From an uncultured Cytophagales bacterium (lineage in GTDB: Bacteria; Bacteroidota; Bacteroidia; Cytophagales; 172606-1), in assembly GCA_902805615.1 (NCBI GenBank), contig CADCTQ010000479.1, forward strand, positions 1 through 59,332: a stretch of 59,332 bases of DNA, given 5' to 3'. Positions 41,828-51,243 of the stretch are shown here, one piece after another. A program made the position numbers and the translations under genes. A model generated the notes under the pieces. The model did not search any database. It was not told the origin of the DNA and was given only the letters and a program-made list of their open reading frames with translations. How positions within the stretch are numbered: the first letter of the stretch is position 1; each line of letters opens with the position of its first letter.

Positions 41828-43105
41828 CTACAGGGAGCCGCCGGGAGCCGCCAGTTCGGTTCCATCGGCATGCGTGCCCTTGCGGCTGCGTACCCAGAAG
41901 AGCAGGATGGTAAAGGCAATGATCAGCGTGATGGGGAATGCCGTCATTTTGAGCAGAACATCCTGGCCTACGGCCAGTTCGAGGGCATTGCCGGTAAGAC
42001 CTGCCGCGGATTTCTCTATCCGCTCGTTGTCAATCCAACCGCCGATGATCGGGTTGAAAAAGAAGTTTGCGAACATACCCATACCCCCTACAATGGACAT
42101 CCCCAGGGCACCACTGCGCGGGATGCGTTCCGCCACGAAGCCGATCATGGTAGGCCAGAAATAACACAGGCCAATGGCGTAGATGACGGCCGCCAGGTAA
42201 GCCATTGCACCCGTTACGGTAGCAAACAGGTAGATCCCGATGAGCGTGAAAATGGCACCCCCCAGCAATACGCCCGTCTGGTCGAGCCGGTGAATGAGCG
42301 GGCCACCAAAGTAGCGGCCAAACGCCATCAGGGCAGCCACCAGGGCGGCAATGTATAAAGGTTCAACCCCGCTTTGTGCCAACACCAGCGTATACCATTG
42401 CGTCGGACCGAATTCAGAGATGGCCGTGAATGCCATGAAGATGGCGATGAATATAAACAGCGGAGTAGCCATGGCCCGGAAGTTTTGGGATATGGAGGTA
42501 ACTCCCGCTACTTTGGGTCGCGGGAAGGTTTGCCCGAAAAACAGGATGGCATAGATAACCGTCGGAATCACGATCACCAGGATCTGGGCCTGCCAGGATA
42601 ACCCGGCGCCGGTCATGAACTTGGAAACGAGGAAACCGATTGCCAGGCCACCCGGGAACCACATGTGAAAGCGGTTCAGCATCTTGTTCATTTTCACCCC
42701 TGAGTACGTGTCGGCAATCATCGGATTGCAAGCCGCCTCGGTACAACCGTTGCCAATCCCTATCAGCAGCGTAGAGATGAGCAGCGTGGCAAAACCACCC
42801 GCAAAAAGGGTGAGCACGATGCCCAGCGCGTGGCAAATGAAGGCAACCGTCATGATGGTTTTCGGCCCCACCGAGTAGTACACCAACCCTCCGATGATCA
42901 TGGAGAGCGGGAAACCAAGAAACCACATGGAGTTGATAAAGCCTAACTGCTGGGCCGAAAGCCCGAAATCAGTGCCTAACTGCTCCAGAATACCTGCCCG
43001 GATGCTGAAAGAAAAAGCCGTAGTGATGAGCGCGAAACAACTGCCATAAAAAAGTCGGTCTGCGTTCACGTTCGTCTGGGTTGCGTTAACGGTTGAGCCT
43101 ATCAT
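41828..43105 (-). CDS. MFS transporter
   Basis: 425 aa, 12 helices. Sugar-phosphate/nucleoside-type MFS features: NSMWFLGFPLSMIIGGLVYYSVGPKT, TLLIGIGNGCTEAACNPMIADTYSG, and the loop NMLNRFHMWFPGGLAIGF. The GNGCTEAACNP motif recalls sugar (fucose/glucose-type) permeases of Bacteroidota. GC is lower than in neighbouring genes, hinting at more recent acquisition. The substrate is unknown; the sugar-binding lipoprotein downstream suggests a sugar locus. Confidence 0.8.
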   Translation of the reverse strand: MIGSTVNATQTNVNADRLFYGSCFALITTAFSFSIRAGILEQLGTDFGLSAQQLGFINSMWFLGFPLSMIIGGLVYYSVGPKTIMTVAFICHALGIVLTLFAGGFATLLISTLLIGIGNGCTEAACNPMIADTYSGVKMNKMLNRFHMWFPGGLAIGFLVSKFMTGAGLSWQAQILVIVIPTVIYAILFFGQTFPRPKVAGVTSISQNFRAMATPLFIFIAIFMAFTAISEFGPTQWYTLVLAQSGVEPLYIAALVAALMAFGRYFGGPLIHRLDQTGVLLGGAIFTLIGIYLFATVTGAMAYLAAVIYAIGLCYFWPTMIGFVAERIPRSGALGMSIVGGMGMFANFFFNPIIGGWIDNERIEKSAAGLTGNALELAVGQDVLLKMTAFPITLIIAFTILLFWVRSRKGTHADGTELAAPGGSL

Positions 43106-43418
43106 GGTGAAAAATAAGGTTAAGGGTCTGAATGTTTACGGGTTTCGGTGAGGGACAAATTCTTCCGTTCAATAATATGTTTTTTTAGTGATACATCATA
43201 GGAAAGTCTCATTGTATCCATTAAAAATTATCTTTTTTTGCACTAATCCAATAGATTGTTTGGGCACGCCAGCGGGTGGCCCGCTGTTACCGCCGCCCGG
43301 GAAAAAACGGCACGGTCCGCGGGCCGGTAAGACGCGGCACCGGGGCGACCCGCGTTTTACCGTTTTTGCCTAATTTGGTGCGATTCAAATCGGCATTTAC
43401 CATTCTAAAACTTTTTCC

Positions 43419-44342
43419 ATGAGTTTACTCGCAGTGGGCACGGTAGCTTTCGATGCCCTGGAAACCCCCTTCGGCAAAACGGATAAAATCATCGGCGGCT
43501 CGGCGACCTTCATCACGCTGGCGGCTTCCTATTTTACCAAAAAGATCAACCTGGTGGCCGTGGTCGGCGACGACTTCCGCAAGGAGGACATCCGGATGAT
43601 GGAGGAGCACGGCATCAACACCAGGGGCTTGCAAATCAAGGAAGGACAAAAGTCGTTCTTCTGGTCGGGCCGCTACCACAACGACATGAACTCCCGCGAT
43701 ACGCTGGTGACCGAACTCAACGTGCTGGCCGACTTCGACCCGGTCATCCCCGAGGAGTACCAGAACTGCGAATACCTCATGCTGGGCAACCTGACGCCCT
43801 CCGTGCAGAAAACGGTGATCGAACGGCTGCGCAAGCGGCCCAAGCTCATCATGATGGACACCATGAACTTCTGGATGAACGTGGCCCTCACCGAACTGCT
43901 GGAAGTGCTCACGATGGTGGACGTGCTGTCGGTCAACGACGAGGAGGCGCGGCAGCTGTCGGGGGAATACTCGATCCGCAAGGCGGCCAAGAAGATCCTG
44001 ACGATGGGCCCCAAGGTGCTCATCATCAAGAAGGGCGAACACGGCGCGTACCTGTTCCGCGACAACCTGGTGTTTTTTGCCCCGGCCCTGCCCCTGGAAG
44101 AAGTGTTTGACCCGACCGGGGCCGGCGATACGTTTGCGGGCGGCTTCATCGGCTACCTGGCCAGCACCCGGGACATTTCCTTCGAAAACATGAAGCGGGG
44201 CATCATCTACGGCTCGGCCATGGCCTCCTTCTGCGTCGAAAAGTTCGGCACCGAACGGCTCGTGCACCTGTCGAAGCCCGAACTGGAGAGCCGCGTGCAG
44301 GAGTTCGTGGACCTGGTGCAATTCGAAATCTCGATGGTGTAA
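43419..44342 (+). CDS. PfkB family carbohydrate kinase
   Basis: 307 aa. The PfkB motif DPTGAGDTFAGGFIGY (about 229-244) with catalytic Asp (GAGD) is intact; the N-terminal GGSATFITLAASYF supplies the glycine-rich substrate motif. Ribokinase-fold enzymes phosphorylate sugars or nucleosides with ATP; sequence is of the generic sugar-kinase group common in Bacteroidota rather than clear ribokinase or fructokinase. The 313-nt upstream gap (43106-43418) shows AT-rich stretches near 43180-43245 and no gene. Confidence 0.85.
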   Translation: MSLLAVGTVAFDALETPFGKTDKIIGGSATFITLAASYFTKKINLVAVVGDDFRKEDIRMMEEHGINTRGLQIKEGQKSFFWSGRYHNDMNSRDTLVTELNVLADFDPVIPEEYQNCEYLMLGNLTPSVQKTVIERLRKRPKLIMMDTMNFWMNVALTELLEVLTMVDVLSVNDEEARQLSGEYSIRKAAKKILTMGPKVLIIKKGEHGAYLFRDNLVFFAPALPLEEVFDPTGAGDTFAGGFIGYLASTRDISFENMKRGIIYGSAMASFCVEKFGTERLVHLSKPELESRVQEFVDLVQFEISMV

Positions 44343-44468
44343 CCACTTCGGCGGGGCAAAAATCGCCGGGAGCTTGCCTGGGTAAGAATCGGGATGATTT
44401 CGGAGAATTCCTTTTGCGGCCCCTTCGCAGTTTTGGGGTCAATACCAAACAGAATATCTCCAAAACCT

Positions 44469-44867
44469 ATGCAAAAGGAAAAGTTGGTCGAGTCCAAAGG
44501 CCTCGACATTGAATTCGATGTAGAGCAGCAGTACGTGTACGTGAACTGGAAAGGCTTTCACAGCGTGGAAAGCGTAAAAAGCGGTTGCGAAAAACTGCTC
44601 CAGGTGCTCACTGAGAAGCATTGCAAGCGGGTACTGAACGACAACCGCATGGTGAGTGGTCCCTGGTTGGGCGCCGCCGATTGGGTCGCTACGGATTGGT
44701 TCCCGCGCGTGTACGCCACCGGCGTGGAAAAGTTCGCCTGGATCGTTTCTCCCAACATCTTCAGCCAGATGTCCACCGAAGTGACGCAGTCCAAGAACAA
44801 AAGCGAAGTCACCAGAACGTTCGACGACCACGCCAAGGCGGCAAGCTGGCTGGGCGTAAAAGCGTAA
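44469..44867 (+). CDS. SpoIIAA/STAS-like small protein
   Basis: 132 aa from ATG at 44469. Beta-alpha pattern (IEFDVEQQYVYVNWKGFHSVESVKSGCEKLLQVLTEKHCKRVLNDNRMV) resembles the SpoIIAA/STAS-like or SEC14-like fold, with VLNDNRMVSG in the position of the phospho-acceptor loop, but no Ser at the classical site. A downstream terminator is strong. Probably a signalling or scaffold protein; not certain. Confidence 0.55.
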   Translation: MQKEKLVESKGLDIEFDVEQQYVYVNWKGFHSVESVKSGCEKLLQVLTEKHCKRVLNDNRMVSGPWLGAADWVATDWFPRVYATGVEKFAWIVSPNIFSQMSTEVTQSKNKSEVTRTFDDHAKAASWLGVKA

Positions 44868-44896
44868 CAGGAGGCATCAGCCATTTCGATACAACG

Positions 44897-44928
44897 AAGC
44901 CCCGGAAGCGATGCCTTCCGGGGCTTTT
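44897..44928 (+). terminator. Rho-independent terminator
   Basis: AAGCCCCGGAAG and CTTCCGGGGCTTTT form a perfect 12-bp stem with a 6-nt loop, 29 nt after the STAS-like gene stop. Confidence 0.85.
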
Positions 44929-45058
44929 GTGCATTTGGTGGTTATCGGAAGGTTTGGACGGAGGGCAGCGTCACGCAAAAGACAGGCTGGGCCAAGGCGG
45001 TTCGGTAGTGACCAAACCAACCTGACAGACCAAACTAATCTGACACCTTCATTGATTT

Positions 45059-46585
45059 TCAAATGGTCATGTTGAGGAGCATGGCCCATATCAGTTTTGC
45101 CGATACTAGAATCCCGTTTGATAATTCGTTCGTCTGGGAAATAAGCGCCTTAACCCGGGCATCCGCAACATGGTTTCCATTGAAGAAAACCCCGCTGATG
45201 CTTCGGGTATGGCTGATGTTGGTTACCGGGTTGGCGTTCAGAATAACCAGGTCCGCCACTTTTCCTGCCCGAATGCTTCCGTACCGGGCCTCGGCATTAA
45301 AATACTGAGCCGGGTAAAGGGTAGCGGTTCTTAATACTTCAAACGCGGGTAATCCGGCCCGGCGCAGTTCCCATAATTCGTCGTGCAAAGAGGAGCCCGG
45401 TAATTCCGGAACATCCGAACCGGCAAGCAGCTTCACGCCTTGCCGGTACGCCTGGTGGCTGATCCGGTAACCTTGCAGGTAAAAATCCAGGTAGACTTCT
45501 CTGGCAGTGGCCGAGGTGTCTTCACTGATTGTAGCGTCCAAATCTTCCAAGGATAAAAACCGCAACAGGGGGTTGATGTGGTCATATCTTTTTCTGAATT
45601 CGGCATTCCCGGCATACGCATCGGCTTTCCGGGTCAGGTGGGTCGGGCAATACCACGTACGGTTTCTGGCAAAGGTTTCCAGGATTTGCCGGAGCTTAAC
45701 TGTGTCATGTTCAGCCAACAACCTTTTCCTGAAATTACTATTATCGCGTTTTCCCGGATTGGCGGCAGTGACTACTTCGTCCGCGCCGGAAAAGCTTTCC
45801 CAAAGCAAAAATCTCGCGTGCTCCAGACTCTTCATTCCGGCATTCGAGGCTTCGATGGCAGTAACCCTGTACGGTTTATGCCCGACCACGTCCAGACCGG
45901 CCCGTTTTGCTTCAGCGGCCAGGGCGAAAAAGGATGCGCGGGGAATATTGTTGTAAACCTTTACCTGGGTGAACGCATGGGCTTTCAGGTAGTGAATCAG
46001 CTTTTTGGCTTCTGCGGGAGTCGTGCAGTTGAAATAATCGGGGGAACCTTTAAACATGCGGTGCGGCCCTTCAACCGCAAACGAAGTGTGGCCGTGCACC
46101 CGCGGGCCGACCATTTCTCCGAGTTGAACGGCAGCGTTCCACGCTTTGGTTCGGGCAACCGAACTGGCAAACAGATCCCGGTTGTTGATCGCCCCTCGCA
46201 TATCCCTTACGTTGGTAACGCCGTTGGCTATAAAGAGGGGGTACCCGGTCGCGGGGGAAAGCTGCATCAGGTGCGCATGCATATCCCAAAGGGCCGGCAG
46301 GGCAAATTTTCCGGTACCGTCTATAATCCCCTGGCCCGGGAGCACATCAAATTCAGTTTCAGATACGGATGCAATGAGATTGCCCCGGATCAGAATATTC
46401 CTGCCGGGCAAAACGGTGTCATTTTCAACGTCAATCAGGGAAATGTTTCGGATCACATAGGCATTGTAATCCTGCCTGGCAAAACCATTTTGCGGCAAAG
46501 GGTAAAAAACCAGCAAGGCAAACACGCCAACAACACCCGCCAGGCAAAGGAGACTACCGGTAAGCAGCTTTTTGAAAAACTTCAT
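45059..46585 (-). CDS. Exported amidohydrolase
   Basis: 508 aa from ATG at 46585 with an N-terminal membrane anchor (about 8-32). Metal-dependent amidohydrolase motifs: DMHAHL (about 114-119), HGHTSF, QVKVYN (Lys ligand), VVGHKPYRV, and LLAGSDVPEL carrying the catalytic Asp; the C-terminal GSIRAGKVADLVILNANPVTNISHTRSI closes the beta-sandwich. Subgroup is of the imidazolonepropionase/prolidase-like type. GC is lower than in its neighbours. No partner genes adjoin. Confidence 0.85.
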   Translation of the reverse strand: MKFFKKLLTGSLLCLAGVVGVFALLVFYPLPQNGFARQDYNAYVIRNISLIDVENDTVLPGRNILIRGNLIASVSETEFDVLPGQGIIDGTGKFALPALWDMHAHLMQLSPATGYPLFIANGVTNVRDMRGAINNRDLFASSVARTKAWNAAVQLGEMVGPRVHGHTSFAVEGPHRMFKGSPDYFNCTTPAEAKKLIHYLKAHAFTQVKVYNNIPRASFFALAAEAKRAGLDVVGHKPYRVTAIEASNAGMKSLEHARFLLWESFSGADEVVTAANPGKRDNSNFRKRLLAEHDTVKLRQILETFARNRTWYCPTHLTRKADAYAGNAEFRKRYDHINPLLRFLSLEDLDATISEDTSATAREVYLDFYLQGYRISHQAYRQGVKLLAGSDVPELPGSSLHDELWELRRAGLPAFEVLRTATLYPAQYFNAEARYGSIRAGKVADLVILNANPVTNISHTRSISGVFFNGNHVADARVKALISQTNELSNGILVSAKLIWAMLLNMTI

Positions 46586-46669
46586 GGTGCAGAAGATTTC
46601 GGCGAAGATAATCCGGGGCAACCGATTATCCCTCCGTTGCCCCGGCGTACCTGGTTGGTATTGTTTCTT

Positions 46670-47209
46670 TTATCCTGCCGCCTGTTGGATGGCTTTTTCG
46701 AGTTCTTCCTTTTTCATGCGGCTGCGGCCTTTGATGTCGAGCTTTCTGGCCTGTTCGAGCAGCTGGGTTTTGGTGGCCTCCGGGTCGCTGCCTTTGTGGT
46801 TCACGTTGTGCAGGGCCCGCTTCACGGCCGGGGTGTACGCCACGTGCTGTTCGCCGTGCCTGGAGCCTTTTACCTTCGTTTTCTCGGCTTCCTTCTTTTC
46901 TTCCGGGCTCAATTGGTCCCATACCTCCTTGGGCAGGTAGCGGCTGGTTTTGTCGTCCTTGCGGGCCTTGTCGCCGCCGCCCTGCGTCTGCCAGTCCTGT
47001 TCCGTCCACGCTTCGAGGGATTTTGCCGCCTCGTCCTTGGGACCCGTGTAGCCCCCGCCGCGTTTTTCGTATTCCCGGGCCAGCATCTGGCTCTTGCGGG
47101 CCGACCACTGCCCCGGCTTGCCGCCCTTGTCCGAGTCCATCAGTTCCTGCTTGATCTGCTCCCGGAGTTCGGGGTTGGTGTACTTGTCTGCGTGCTTGTC
47201 GTGTGCCAT
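46670..47209 (-). CDS. DUF5872-like protein with C-terminal Rho_N/SAP-like domain
   Basis: 179 aa, highly charged. MAHDKHADKYTNPELREQIKQELMDSDKGGKPGQWSARKSQ is the N-terminal domain I associate with DUF5872; the middle is Lys-rich, and LLEQARKLDIKGRSRMKKEELEKAI (about 151-175) is a helix-extended-loop-helix resembling Rho-N/SAP nucleic-acid-binding domains. It may bind DNA or RNA. Between the amidohydrolase and M61 genes on the same strand. Confidence 0.65.
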   Translation of the reverse strand: MAHDKHADKYTNPELREQIKQELMDSDKGGKPGQWSARKSQMLAREYEKRGGGYTGPKDEAAKSLEAWTEQDWQTQGGGDKARKDDKTSRYLPKEVWDQLSPEEKKEAEKTKVKGSRHGEQHVAYTPAVKRALHNVNHKGSDPEATKTQLLEQARKLDIKGRSRMKKEELEKAIQQAAG

Positions 47210-47273
47210 TTCCGATAGGGTTTGGTGTAGGGGCCGTTACGGAAGCGGCGTACACAGGTTGCGGCCCGGCCGG

Positions 47274-48758
47274 TCAGGCGTTTTCCGGGCCGCTCTTTTC
47301 CGGGGCCGGGTGGCCCAGCCACTGGCGCAGGCTTTCGGTTTCCGGCCCGGGGACGATGCGTACCTGCACGTTGCCGGCGTCGCCGGGTTGCGGCGTCACT
47401 TCCAGTCCGCAGCCCACGTGCCCGAGTGCCGCCGCCAGCCGTTCGTGCAGTGGCCCGGTGCCCGTGATGCACGCGGCGAAGTAATCGGACAGGGGCCGGC
47501 CGGCTACTTCTTCCGCCAGGGCCACGTAATCGTGGTGGTGGTAGCCGACCTGTTTTTGCCCGTGTCGTTCCCAGAGTCCCCGCATGACGTCGTCGAGGGA
47601 CCGCGCGTCACCGGTCATCCGGCGGATTTCGAGGTCCAGGATGAGGGCCGTGAGGGCGCCTTTGTGGTAGATGGACACCTTGCGGCCCGGCACCCCCGCC
47701 ACGTAGCCGTCGAGCCAGAGGTCCAGCGAAGACTCCGTGAGCGACAGCGCCGCCCCGTTGCCCGTCGTGAAGTGCCGGTTCAGCGTGCCGGTCAGTTCGG
47801 CCAGGTACGCGTCCCGGCTGAAAAAGCCCGACCGGGCCAGCAGCAGGTCGCCGTAGTACGTGGTGAGTCCTTCGGCCACGTAGCCCGTGGGAAAGTAGTT
47901 TTCGCGCGAAAAGTCGTAGGGCAGCAGCTCGGCCGGCCGGATGCGGATCACGTTCCACACGTGGAAAAGCTCGTGCGAGGCCAGCCCGACCAGCTCCGGG
48001 TACAGTTCGCCGGCAATCTTTTCGGCCGGACCCAGCGTCATCACCGTCGAGTTCCAGTGTTCCACGCCGTGGTAGTGCTTGTCGGGCAGGGCGTGCAGCA
48101 GGAAGTGGTACTCGGGGCAGGGAAAGCCGCCCATCAGTTGCATCTGCACCCGCGTAAACCCCCGGAAATCTTCCAGCAGCCGCTCCCAGCTGAAGTGTAC
48201 GGCGCCCTGCACCCACACGTGGAACCGGTGGCCGTCTACCTCGTAGGACTGGTGGTGAATGTCGGCACCCGCAACCAGCGGGCTGTCCACGAGTTGGTAG
48301 TAGCTTTCGGCTTCCAGGCGGCCCGGCCCCGGCTGGGGCAGCCCGCAGGCGACCTGGTAATCAGGCGGCAGTTGCAGGTGTACCCCGCAGGGCTCGTCGA
48401 GGCGGTCTTCGGCGTAGAGCAGGCAATTGATGAAGTTGAGGTAGACGAACGAGGCGTCCACCCACGAGTTGCCCGCATCCATCTGGCGGGCGTAGTAACT
48501 GTACCGAACCTTTACCTCACCGTTGCCTTGGAGGTGCACCAGCCAGCGGTCCTTGGTGCGTTTCCGCACGGCCAGCGGTTGATCGTCCATGGTGAAGGCT
48601 TCGAGGCGCAGCACGTTTTTGGCGTAGTTGGCCAGTTCGTACCGGCCCGGCCGCCAGGCGGGCAGTTGCAGTTCGAGGGTAGGCGTATCCAGGTTCGGGA
48701 GCGTCAGTTCGACGTGCAGGAGGTGCTTGGCCGGTTCGGGGGTGAGGTGGTATTGCAT
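47274..48758 (-). CDS. M61 family glycyl-aminopeptidase-like metallopeptidase
   Basis: 494 aa, no signal peptide. The zinc motif HExxH is His262, Glu263, His266 (SHELFHVWN), followed by the M61 downstream Glu region (FPTGYVAEGLTTYYGDLLL). The N-terminal beta domain of M61 is present (LTLPNLDTPTLELQLPAWRPGRY). Usual Bacteroidota members are about 600 aa with a C-terminal PDZ domain; this one stops soon after the helical domain, so the PDZ is short or missing. A repeat abuts its start codon. Confidence 0.85.
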   Translation of the reverse strand: MQYHLTPEPAKHLLHVELTLPNLDTPTLELQLPAWRPGRYELANYAKNVLRLEAFTMDDQPLAVRKRTKDRWLVHLQGNGEVKVRYSYYARQMDAGNSWVDASFVYLNFINCLLYAEDRLDEPCGVHLQLPPDYQVACGLPQPGPGRLEAESYYQLVDSPLVAGADIHHQSYEVDGHRFHVWVQGAVHFSWERLLEDFRGFTRVQMQLMGGFPCPEYHFLLHALPDKHYHGVEHWNSTVMTLGPAEKIAGELYPELVGLASHELFHVWNVIRIRPAELLPYDFSRENYFPTGYVAEGLTTYYGDLLLARSGFFSRDAYLAELTGTLNRHFTTGNGAALSLTESSLDLWLDGYVAGVPGRKVSIYHKGALTALILDLEIRRMTGDARSLDDVMRGLWERHGQKQVGYHHHDYVALAEEVAGRPLSDYFAACITGTGPLHERLAAALGHVGCGLEVTPQPGDAGNVQVRIVPGPETESLRQWLGHPAPEKSGPENA

Positions 48759-48857
48759 GGTACACTGATGTATTATGATGATTATGATTTGTTATGATTG
48801 AGTAATGATCCTTAAAAATCATAACGGATCATAATCATTATAATACATCCGTGTACC
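48759..48857. repeat. Second GGTACACTGA inverted repeat
   Basis: Arms 48759-48788 and 48828-48857 are complementary over 30 nt with four mismatches, of the same family as 24962-25123. It begins on the base next to the M61 start codon and fills the divergent gap to pbpC (from 48907). Confidence 0.9.
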
Positions 48858-48906
48858 CTCCAAGGTTTCCGGAATGCGTACCTTTGGGATTCAGCGCAAT
48901 TCCCGC

Positions 48907-51240
48907 ATGCCATTTCCCCGTCACTGGTTTACCCGCCGGCAGGTACTCTACCCGACGCTGGTGCTCTTAACGGCACTGGTGCTGTTCGCGCTGCTCGACC
49001 TGCTGTTTCCGTTCCGGGTAAAAGTGCCCTACTCGCAGCTCCTCTACGCCCGCGACGGCACCGTGCTGCACGCCTTCCTGAGCCGCGACGACAAGTGGCG
49101 CATGAAGACCGAACTGGACGAAATCATTCCCGAACTCCGCCGGGCCATTCTCCACAAGGAAGACAAGTATTTCCACTGGCACCCCGGCGTGAACCCGGCC
49201 GCCATCCTGCGGGCCGCCTTCAACAACGCGGTCGGGGGCCGCAAAACGTCCGGTGCGTCCACCATTACCATGCAGGTGGCCCGGCTGCTGGTGCCCAAGC
49301 AGCGGACGTACGGCAACAAGCTGGTGGAAGTGTTCCGCGCCCTGCAACTGGAGTGGCACTATTCCAAAGAAGAAATTTTACAATTGTACCTCAACCTGGT
49401 GCCGTACGGGGGCAACGTGGAGGGCGTCAAGTCGGCGGCCGTGCTGTACTTCGGCCGCCTGCCCGACCAGCTCAGCCTGGCGCAGGTCGTGACGCTGGCC
49501 ATTGTGCCCAACCGGCCCACCTCGCTGTACCTGGGCCGCAACAACGCCCTCATCCGGCAGGAACGCGACAAGTGGCTGCGCCGCTACGGCGAGGAGGGGG
49601 CTTTTCCTGAAAAAGAAGTGGCCGACGCCCTGGCCGAACCCCTCGTGGTGAGCCGCACGGAAGCGCCCAAAATGGCCCCGCACTTCGCCTGGCGGCTCAA
49701 GCGGGATCATCCCGACGTCATCAACCTCACCACCACGCTGCGTAAGCCTGTGCAGGACAAGGTGCAGCAACTGGCCTACAACTACCACAAGCGGCTCCAG
49801 CGGTACAACATCCACAACCTCGCCGTGCTGGTGGTCAACAACCGCACGGCCGAAGTGGAGGCTTACCTGGGCGCCCCCGACTTCGGCGACGCCGCCCACG
49901 CCGGGCAGGTAGACGGCGTCCGGGCCGTCCGTTCCCCCGGCAGCACGCTCAAGCCCCTCGTGTACGCCCTGGGCTTTGACGCCGGCAAGATCACGCCCAA
50001 GACCGTACTGGCCGACGTGCCGGGCAACTTCGCCGGCTACGCCCCCGAAAACTTCGACCGGCAGTTCAACGGCCCCGTTACCGTGGAGAAATCGCTGGTG
50101 TATTCCCTCAACATCCCGGCGGTAAAAGTGCTGCACGACGTGGGAATGCCCGTGTTTCTGCAAAAACTCAAAAGTGCCCGGTTCGAACAGATTGCCCGCG
50201 ACGAAGGCAAGCTGGGCCTCTCGGCCGTGCTCGGCGGCTGCGGCGTGACGCTGGAAGAACTGGCCGGCCTGTACGCCGCCTTTGCCAACGGCGGCCGTTT
50301 TGCGCCCCTGCGTTACACCCTGCCGGAGGAGCGGGTGGCAACCGATTCCGTCCGCCCGGTGCCGGTGGTGTCGCCGGTGGCGGCTTACATGGTGGGCAAC
50401 ATCTTGTCGGGGGCCGTGCGGCCCGACCTGCCCAACAACGCCCTGAGCAGTTACCACGTGCCGCTGGTGGCCTGGAAAACCGGCACCTCGTACGGCCGCC
50501 GCGACGCCTGGAGCATCGGCTACAACCGGCAGTACACCATTGCCGTGTGGGTGGGCAACGCCGACGGCACGGGCGTGCGCGAACTGACGGGGGCCGACAT
50601 TGCCACGCCGCTGCTGTTCCACCTGTTCAACAGCATCCACTACAACGCCCAGGGCAGCCGGCTGCCGGCGCCCGGGGAACTGCGTTTCCGCATGGTGTGC
50701 AGCCAGAGCGGCCTGCCCCCCGCCCCGCAGTGTGCGCACCAGGTGGTGGATACGTACATTCCGCTGGTGTCGCCGGTGCAGGCGTGCGGGCACCTGCAAG
50801 CGGTGACGGTTTCAGCCGACGGAGGGACTTCGTACTGCAAAGAATGCCAGCCGGCAGCCGGGGTAAAACAGGCCTGGTACCCCAACATGGCGCCGGAGCT
50901 GGTGGCGTTCAACGTGTCGCACGGCATTGCCTACGCCAAAGTGCCGCCGCACAACCCGGCCTGCACCCGCATTTTCGAGGAAGGCGCCCCGCGCATCGTG
51001 TCGCCGTCCGACGGCCGGGAGTATTTGGTGGAAGAAGAGGACACGCCCGAACTGCTGCTCAGCTGCCAGACCGATAACGGGGTAAAAAGGGTGTACTGGT
51101 ACATCAACGACCGGTTGTACAGGGCCGCCGGGGCCGCCGAAAAGGTGTTTTTCAAACCCACCCCGGGGCCGGTCAAAGTGTCGTGCAGCGACGACAAGGG
51201 CCGCAACACCGACGTTCGGATCATGGTGCGGAAAGGGTAG
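48907..51240 (+). CDS. pbpC: Penicillin-binding protein 1C
   Basis: 777 aa from ATG at 48907 (48874 is an alternative). Order: membrane anchor (about 13-34); GT51 glycosyltransferase with catalytic Glu85 in HKEDKYFHWHPGVN; transpeptidase with Ser346-x-x-Lys349 (SPGSTLKP), Ser-x-Asn at 400-402 and KTG at 524-526; C-terminal BiPBP_C beta domain rich in Cys (about 600-777). It polymerises and crosslinks peptidoglycan in the periplasm. PBP1C usually pairs with an alpha-2-macroglobulin gene; none is adjacent here. Confidence 0.94.
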   Translation: MPFPRHWFTRRQVLYPTLVLLTALVLFALLDLLFPFRVKVPYSQLLYARDGTVLHAFLSRDDKWRMKTELDEIIPELRRAILHKEDKYFHWHPGVNPAAILRAAFNNAVGGRKTSGASTITMQVARLLVPKQRTYGNKLVEVFRALQLEWHYSKEEILQLYLNLVPYGGNVEGVKSAAVLYFGRLPDQLSLAQVVTLAIVPNRPTSLYLGRNNALIRQERDKWLRRYGEEGAFPEKEVADALAEPLVVSRTEAPKMAPHFAWRLKRDHPDVINLTTTLRKPVQDKVQQLAYNYHKRLQRYNIHNLAVLVVNNRTAEVEAYLGAPDFGDAAHAGQVDGVRAVRSPGSTLKPLVYALGFDAGKITPKTVLADVPGNFAGYAPENFDRQFNGPVTVEKSLVYSLNIPAVKVLHDVGMPVFLQKLKSARFEQIARDEGKLGLSAVLGGCGVTLEELAGLYAAFANGGRFAPLRYTLPEERVATDSVRPVPVVSPVAAYMVGNILSGAVRPDLPNNALSSYHVPLVAWKTGTSYGRRDAWSIGYNRQYTIAVWVGNADGTGVRELTGADIATPLLFHLFNSIHYNAQGSRLPAPGELRFRMVCSQSGLPPAPQCAHQVVDTYIPLVSPVQACGHLQAVTVSADGGTSYCKECQPAAGVKQAWYPNMAPELVAFNVSHGIAYAKVPPHNPACTRIFEEGAPRIVSPSDGREYLVEEEDTPELLLSCQTDNGVKRVYWYINDRLYRAAGAAEKVFFKPTPGPVKVSCSDDKGRNTDVRIMVRKG

Positions 51241-51243
51241 GGG

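Noticed and set aside
40697-44342. A complete ribose-type ABC operon (binding protein, MFS, kinase)
   Set aside because: No ATPase or ABC permease is present, the MFS gene is separated by a hairpin, and the kinase is on the opposite strand.
45578-47218. A 546-codon plus-strand frame across the amidohydrolase and DUF5872-like genes
   Set aside because: Antisense shadow spanning two real minus-strand genes and their gap.
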